Under the pieces are notes generated by a model. That model did no database searches and was not told the DNA's origin. It was given only the letters and a program-made list of their open reading frames with translations. DNA of 46,910 nt from Mycobacterium helveticum (GTDB lineage Bacteria; Actinomycetota; Actinomycetes; Mycobacteriales; Mycobacteriaceae): assembly GCF_007714205.1 (NCBI RefSeq), contig NZ_VMQU01000027.1, forward strand, positions 1 through 46,910, in the 5' to 3' direction. Shown here piece by piece: positions 42,750 through 46,910 of this stretch. The number at the start of each line of letters is the position of its first letter. Position 1 is the stretch's first letter. The position numbers and the translations under genes are program-made.

Positions 42750-42895
42750 CGGACAACCCCGCCAGCATTTCCTTAAACAAGCGATCACGTCGCAGATCTC
42801 AATCAGCGGCCCGAGGAAGTCCAGGAAGGCCGGGCGGCCAGTCCTTTCAAGCCGCACCACCAGGCCGGCAACCGACATGCCGCCTCACCCGACCC
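42750..42895 (-). ncRNA. bridge RNA of the IS110 element, both guide loops visible
   Basis: Read 5' to 3' on the minus strand, the first loop has an outer stem GGCGGC:GCCGCC (42884-42879 with 42838-42833). Inside it come GTCGGT (42876-42871), a hairpin stem GCCG/CGGC, then TGAAAGGACT (42849-42840). GTCGGT equals the left half of the reconstructed target, and TGAAAGGAC is complementary to the right half. The second loop has an outer stem CCGC:GCGG (42809-42806 with 42762-42759). It contains ATTGAGA (42803-42797), a hairpin GCGA/TCGC, then TTAAGGA (42776-42770). ATTGAGA equals the element's right end and TTAAGGA is complementary to its left end. This matches the target- and donor-binding loops known for IS621. 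Exact RNA ends are not determined. Confidence 0.65.
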
Positions 42896-42958
42896 ACCCG
42901 GGTCACAGCACAACGTAACAACACGAAGTAACTGCACCTACGAACTTAAGGACCGACT

Positions 42959-43528
42959 GTGGGCAGTGGAAACCGCGTCGAAATGCTCGGCCTGACAGAC
43001 GCGCGCCGGCGCGCTGCTCAATGTGGCATCCCCGAAGCCATAGCGGAGTTGTCGATATTCCGAATCGCGCTTCACCAGCCTAGTGTGGCAATGGCCTTGA
43101 ACGGACTGCTGGAGGCGTTGCTGTGGACCGGGGACCTCGACGCGCGGCTGCGAGAGCTGATCATCATGCGAATCGGCTGGGTCACCGGCTCGGTCTATGA
43201 ATGGACGCAACATTGGCGACTCGCACGAATGCTCGACGTGTCCGAGCGTGACCTGCTCGCGGTGCGAGATTGGCAGAATGCTAACCACTTTGGCGATGCC
43301 GAACGTGCTGTACTTGCGGCGACCGATGAGACACTGCGTGACGGCACCATCTCGGATGGCACGTGGGCTGTGTGCCGAGATGCGTTGCAAGCAGACCCGG
43401 GGCTCCTTGTAGAACTTGTCGCGGCGATTGGCAACTGGCGACTCTTTTCTGCGCTCCTGCGATCTCTGGATGTGCCGCTCGAAGACGGCGTCGACGAATG
43501 GCCCCCTGACGGTGTTCGACCATCGTGA
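42959..43528 (+). CDS. carboxymuconolactone decarboxylase (CMD)-family protein
   Basis: This 189-residue protein has the CMD/AhpD-like helical signature RELIIMRIGWVTGSVYEWTQ then HWRLARMLDVSERDL. The usual redox cysteines of AhpD are absent (S.YEWTQH), as in many actinobacterial CMD proteins. The start is GTG 42959 with TAAGGACC just upstream. That ribosome-binding site survived the adjacent IS110 insertion. Function is not established; related genes accompany aromatic or lipid catabolism. It originally followed the dehydrogenase in one operon. The element may now block read-through transcription. Confidence 0.85.
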   Translation: MGSGNRVEMLGLTDARRRAAQCGIPEAIAELSIFRIALHQPSVAMALNGLLEALLWTGDLDARLRELIIMRIGWVTGSVYEWTQHWRLARMLDVSERDLLAVRDWQNANHFGDAERAVLAATDETLRDGTISDGTWAVCRDALQADPGLLVELVAAIGNWRLFSALLRSLDVPLEDGVDEWPPDGVRPS

Positions 43529-43681
43529 CGCAGCGTGTCCAAAATGCCTGCGGTACCGTGCTAACGGTATCGCGCCGAAGCGGACCGTACTGGCGCTTGG
43601 ATCGCCCGGCGCGGCTCGCCGTGACCATGAGCTGCACTTTGCCAGGTCGGCATACGCCAAGTTGCTGCGTTCGGCACCTTA

Positions 43682-44285
43682 ATGCGGGATTTCTCGTCGT
43701 TTAAGGCCGCAATGGCCGAAGTTATCGAACACGTCCAACCGGAAACGAGGCCGCAACCTTGGATGCTCCAAATTCAACTGAACCGCAACGCCTGCCGTCA
43801 CACACGCCTACCTGTATGGGTTGCGGGACCCGAGAATTCCAGTGGCCTGCAGCTAGAGGTCTATCGTCTGGACGATGAGGTATATGCCGATGTGGCATTC
43901 GATGAGCGTCATATCGGTGCGCCCGGCTTGGCGCACGGCGGGGCTATCGCGGCGGCGTGCGACGACCTTTTGGGCTTCACCCTGTGGATCGCCGGCACGC
44001 CTGCGGTCACGCGCAATCTCGCGATCGAGTATCTAGCGCCGGTTCCGCTACACCAGCCCCACCGCATTAGCGCACGTATCAGCGTGCGGCAAGGACGTGC
44101 CTTACACTGGCGAGGGGGTCGGTGAAGATGGCGTCATTCGTTTCACCGCAACAGCGGTTTTCATCACGGTAGAACCCGAACACTTCGCCGCCCACGGCGA
44201 CATCGCCGGTTTCGGAGAGCTTCTTGACCAGCTCGTCCGCTTCGCTGGACCCAACACCGCTCATGACTCAGATGAAGGTGCGTAA
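43682..44285 (+). pseudogene. PaaI-type thioesterase, frameshifted
   Basis: Frame 1 (from ATG 43682) carries WMLQIQLNRNACRHTRLPVW and the hotdog motif GAPGLAHGGAIAAACDDLLG. It continues to RQGRALHWRGGR and stops at 44125. The natural continuation is in the next frame from about 44100: YTGEGVGEDGVIRFTATAVF, ITVEPEHFAAHG, then GFGELLDQL to a stop at 44285. One base has been gained or lost near 44098-44110, truncating about 55 residues of the C-terminal strands. It could be a sequencing error; otherwise it is a recent pseudogene. It was the last gene of the TetR-controlled plus-strand operon. The gap 43529-43681 has nothing recognisable. Confidence 0.75.
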
Positions 44286-44316
44286 TCGTCGGTATTTTAG
44301 TCAAAATGCAAGAGTT

Positions 44317-46910
44317 TCAAGCGTCCTCACGTTTACGTTGCGGCCACCAGCTGGTCTCACGGAGCAATGTGGCGATCGCGGGAACCGTGAGAGTGCGGAC
44401 AACAAAGGTGTCGAGTAGTAGGCCACAGCCGATGATGAGCCCGGCTTGGATCATGATCGCGACCGAACCGACCATAAGGCCGAACATGCTGGCCGCGTAG
44501 ATGAGCCCGGCGGAAGTGATGACTGAGCCGGTGTTTGCGACCGTGCGCAGTACGCCGACGCGGATGTTGTGAGCGGATTCCTCGCGTAACCGCGAGATCA
44601 GCAGCATGTTGTAGTCGGCGCCCACCGCGATCAAGATGATGAACGCCAAAAGCGGTACCAGCCAAGCGATTTTCTTACCGAGGCCGTATTGGAAAACGAG
44701 CGTCCCGATGCCCAGTGCGGCTGCGTAGTTGAGCACGACCGTACCGAGCAGGTAGAGCGGGGCCACCAAGGCGCGCAGGAGAACGACGAGGATCAGTCCG
44801 ACGATGACGAGCGTGGCAATGGCCAGCAGATGGAAGTCGGCCGACAGAAGGCGCTGGATATCGGAGTTGACGGCGGGGAATCCGGCCATCGATATTTTGG
44901 CGTTGGCCAAGGAGGTGTTGGGCGTGCAGCATCGGCAACTTGGGTGATCTTCTGAGCGAGATCCATCGCTTCGCTGCTGTAGGGGTTGTAGCTGGATTCG
45001 ATGGCGAAGCGTGCGGTCTTGCCGTCAGCGGACAGGAAGTGCTTTGCCACATCGGAGAACTGGCGATTCTCGAAGGCGTTAGCCGGGAGGCAAAAGCCGC
45101 TGGAGTTGTCCGAACCGGCGCTGGACCGCGCGGAATTCTGTAGTTGGGTGGCGATCTGACTCATGCCGGACAACATTTCGATGTTGCTGTCGGCAAGGGT
45201 ATGCACACCGGTGGCTAGGGCTTGTGCGCCCGATGCGAGCTGGCTGATGCCGTTTTGGAGGCGGCGGATGTTGCCGGCCATGTCGGCGGGGTCGCCGAGC
45301 GCTCCGAACGCCTTGTTCAGCGAGGTGACCGTGTTCTGCAGGTCTGCCATGGTGCCCCCCGCAGTATCGCCGCCCGGCTGGTACATGTCGCCGAGGTTGG
45401 CGAGCTGGCTGAAAAAGCCGCCATCGCGCAAGGTCACCAGAATCCGTACCTGGTCGCGGATCTGGGTGCACTCGGGTGTGGAGGCAAACCAGGGGGAGGT
45501 GTTGAGCGCACCGACCAGCGGGTCGATCGTGGCGATCGCATTCTGAGCTTGTTGAGCTTCTTGACGTAGCCCAGGTCCGGCTCGGATAGCTTGGTCGATG
45601 GTCGGTGTGGTAGTCGAAAGTTGCTGCAGCAGAGGGCGAAAGCGCTGAAATTGCGAGCCGCTGGACTGGGCTTGGTTAAGGATACCGGTCAGCGGAGTCA
45701 ACGCTGTGCGAAGGGTGGTGTCAAGTTGCGCCAGGCCGCTGGCGAGTTGGTCGGCACCGCCGGTGAGTTTGGTGAGATCGGTCTTGTGGGCGTCTCCTTT
45801 GGCGACGGCATCGGCCATCTTGTTGCCGATCTGGACGTTTTGCCAAGAGAGCTGTGCCTGATCGAGTCGTGCCCCGGTGGGCCGGGTGACGCCGGATACT
45901 TTGGTGACGCCCGGCAATTGCGACACGCGAGACGCCATCTCATCCAGGTCGGCCAGGCCTTTACCGGTGTGCATATCGGTCCGTGATTCCACGACCATGA
46001 ACTGGGTGATGACGATATCTTTGCGAAAGTGCCTGTCCAGCAGGTGATAACCTTCGTTGCTGGCGGTTGTGTCCGGCTCTCCTTGGCGGTCGTCGTAGCT
46101 CATGCGCATGGTCAGCGCGACAGCCGCTAGCCCTAATACAAGGGCCAGGCTGGCGGCCAGCAGTGGGGTGGGTCGGCGGACTACGGCCACGGCGATCCAG
46201 TTCCAGTAGCGGCGTGTGCGGTCGGCTTTGGGTTCGCCAATGCCGCCGTTTGGCGGCCAGCGCCAATACCGGAGGGAACAATGTCACGGTGGCCGCGACT
46301 CCGACGAAGACGGCTATCGCGCACGCTGGGCCCAGCGCGCCAAAAACGCTCAGCTTTGCAAAGAACCATGGCCAGAAATGCAAACGCCACAGTCGCGGCG
46401 GAGGCCAGGATCACCCGGCCGATGGTGGCGGTTGCGTTGATCACCGCGAGGTCAGCCGAGACGTCCTGGCGGCGCTGCTCGTGATACCGGCTGATCAAAA
46501 ATGCCGAATAATCGGTGCCGGCGCCCAACAGAATCGCCGTCATGAACGCGATGGTGAATCGCGACACCGGCATTCCCGCTTCGCCCAGCGCCGAGAGCAC
46601 TCCGCGCCCTACCGCAAGGCTGACCCCGATAACCAACAGAGGCAGCAACGCGGTAAACAGTGACCTGTAGATGACCAGCAAGATCAGCGCTATCAGCCCG
46701 GCGGTCACGACGGAGATGACAATCAAATCCTGCTCAGCCGAATCGATTTGATCGCTGAACGTCGCGGGAGGGCCGGTTACGCGGACCGTCGTGGATGTGC
46801 CGCTAAAGGACTGGGCGGCGATAGCGGTGATGGCTTAGTAGTGCGGTGAGGCCGCCGGGAACCGGTCGGTGGTCGCCGACTGCGGGTCATCTTGCCGGGG
46901 CAGCAGGTAG
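44317..46910 (-). pseudogene. decayed mmpL (RND-type lipid transporter), partial at the window edge
   Basis: The minus strand carries successive MmpL pieces. FSDQIDSAEQDLIVISVVTA, with an in-frame TAA about 35 codons upstream (46835-46837), is followed by LLGAGTDYSAFLISRYHEQR (RND motif). After a frameshift near 46355 comes VFGALGPACAIAVFVGVAAT. After a second near 46220-46240 comes a long periplasmic domain (44920-46190). A third near 44920 leads to AVNSDIQRLLSADFHLLAIA, LIAVGADYNMLLISRLREES and the final membrane segments. Intact MmpL proteins export or import envelope lipids. At least four lesions make this copy inactive. The 5' end lies beyond position 46910. Confidence 0.88.

Larger units (their letters stand above)
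41490..42953 (-). mobile_element. IS110-family element inserted in a Shine-Dalgarno sequence
   Basis: AAGGAC occurs at both junctions (41484-41489 and 42948-42953). Removing one copy with the intervening 1.46 kb gives ...CAACTGAAAGGACCGACTGTG. That restores a normal ribosome-binding site and GTG start for the CMD gene directly after the dehydrogenase gene. The size matches IS900/IS1110-type elements. IS900 is known to insert near ribosome-binding sites. The element encodes one transposase on the minus strand, preceded by about 240 bp non-coding. Both neighbouring genes remain intact because the insertion regenerates AAGGAC. Confidence 0.8.

Noticed and set aside
41540..42931. 463-codon plus-strand open frame
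   Set aside because: Shadow of the IS110 transposase and its bridge-RNA region.
1..46910. CRISPR arrays, tRNA or rRNA genes
   Set aside because: No regularly spaced short repeats, cloverleaf-like sequence or rRNA signature was noticed on either strand. Short RNAs could still be missed by eye.

Overview
The window is mycobacterial chromosome, most likely from a slow-growing species. The evidence is a complete yrbE/mce lipid-import operon, an IS6110-like element (known from the M. tuberculosis complex and a few relatives), an RND/MmpL transporter gene, GC-rich codon use, frequent GTG/TTG starts and start/stop overlaps. The sequence is heavily scarred. At least nine insertion sequences or remnants and several broken genes are visible, so this looks like an accessory or decaying region. 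No tRNA, rRNA or CRISPR array was seen.

Layout. 1-3.0 kb: nested insertion sequences (IS256 remnant, split by an IS6110-like element, itself split by an IS110 element). 3.0-13.66 kb: a hybrid pseudogene (copied 5' part of a diiron-type 'metal hydrolase' gene joined to a decayed yrbE), then an intact eight-gene operon yrbEA-yrbEB-mceA-B-C-D-E-F. The mce-associated (mam) genes that often follow are missing; insertion-sequence debris starts right after mceF. 13.66-17.9 kb: a graveyard with IS3, ISL3 and integrase-type remnants, a truncated FAD monooxygenase, an SDR remnant and one intact ferritin-like gene. 18.0-28.0 kb: an oxidative lipid-metabolism island with an AurF-like diiron oxygenase, two SDRs, two PF10118-type proteins, a Baeyer-Villiger-type FAD monooxygenase and a four-gene block of diiron protein, two SCP2-like proteins and a 2[4Fe-4S] ferredoxin. 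28.06-34.74 kb: an IS21 element bounded by a 6-bp target duplication, whose istA is split by a 4.1-kb element carrying two tyrosine recombinases and a small DUF1330-like protein. 35.0-44.3 kb: a catabolic cluster around a TetR regulator. On the minus strand are an esterase, a hydrolase and a thioesterase; on the plus strand a thiolase-like enzyme, zinc alcohol dehydrogenase, CMD-family protein and a frameshifted thioesterase. A second IS110 element sits in the Shine-Dalgarno region between the dehydrogenase and CMD genes. 44.3 kb to the end: a decayed mmpL gene.

How the genes may work together (inference). The Mce complex imports a hydrophobic substrate. The diiron proteins, ferredoxin and FAD monooxygenase could insert oxygen, the SDRs and alcohol dehydrogenase could oxidise alcohols or ketones, SCP2-like proteins could carry the lipid, and the thiolase, thioesterases and esterases could finish degradation or remodelling.

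The two strongest hunting results are both mobile-DNA systems. First, the second IS110 element (about 41.49-42.95 kb) has, in its 5' non-coding region, an RNA that can be folded by eye into both loops of a bridge RNA, with guides matching the reconstructed target and donor. Second, the recombinase pair plus DUF1330-like gene forms an apparently complete element with definable ends inside istA. The third is the concentration of proteins with the E, ExxH, E, ExxH diiron-ligand pattern, including proteins normally labelled only 'metal-dependent hydrolase'.
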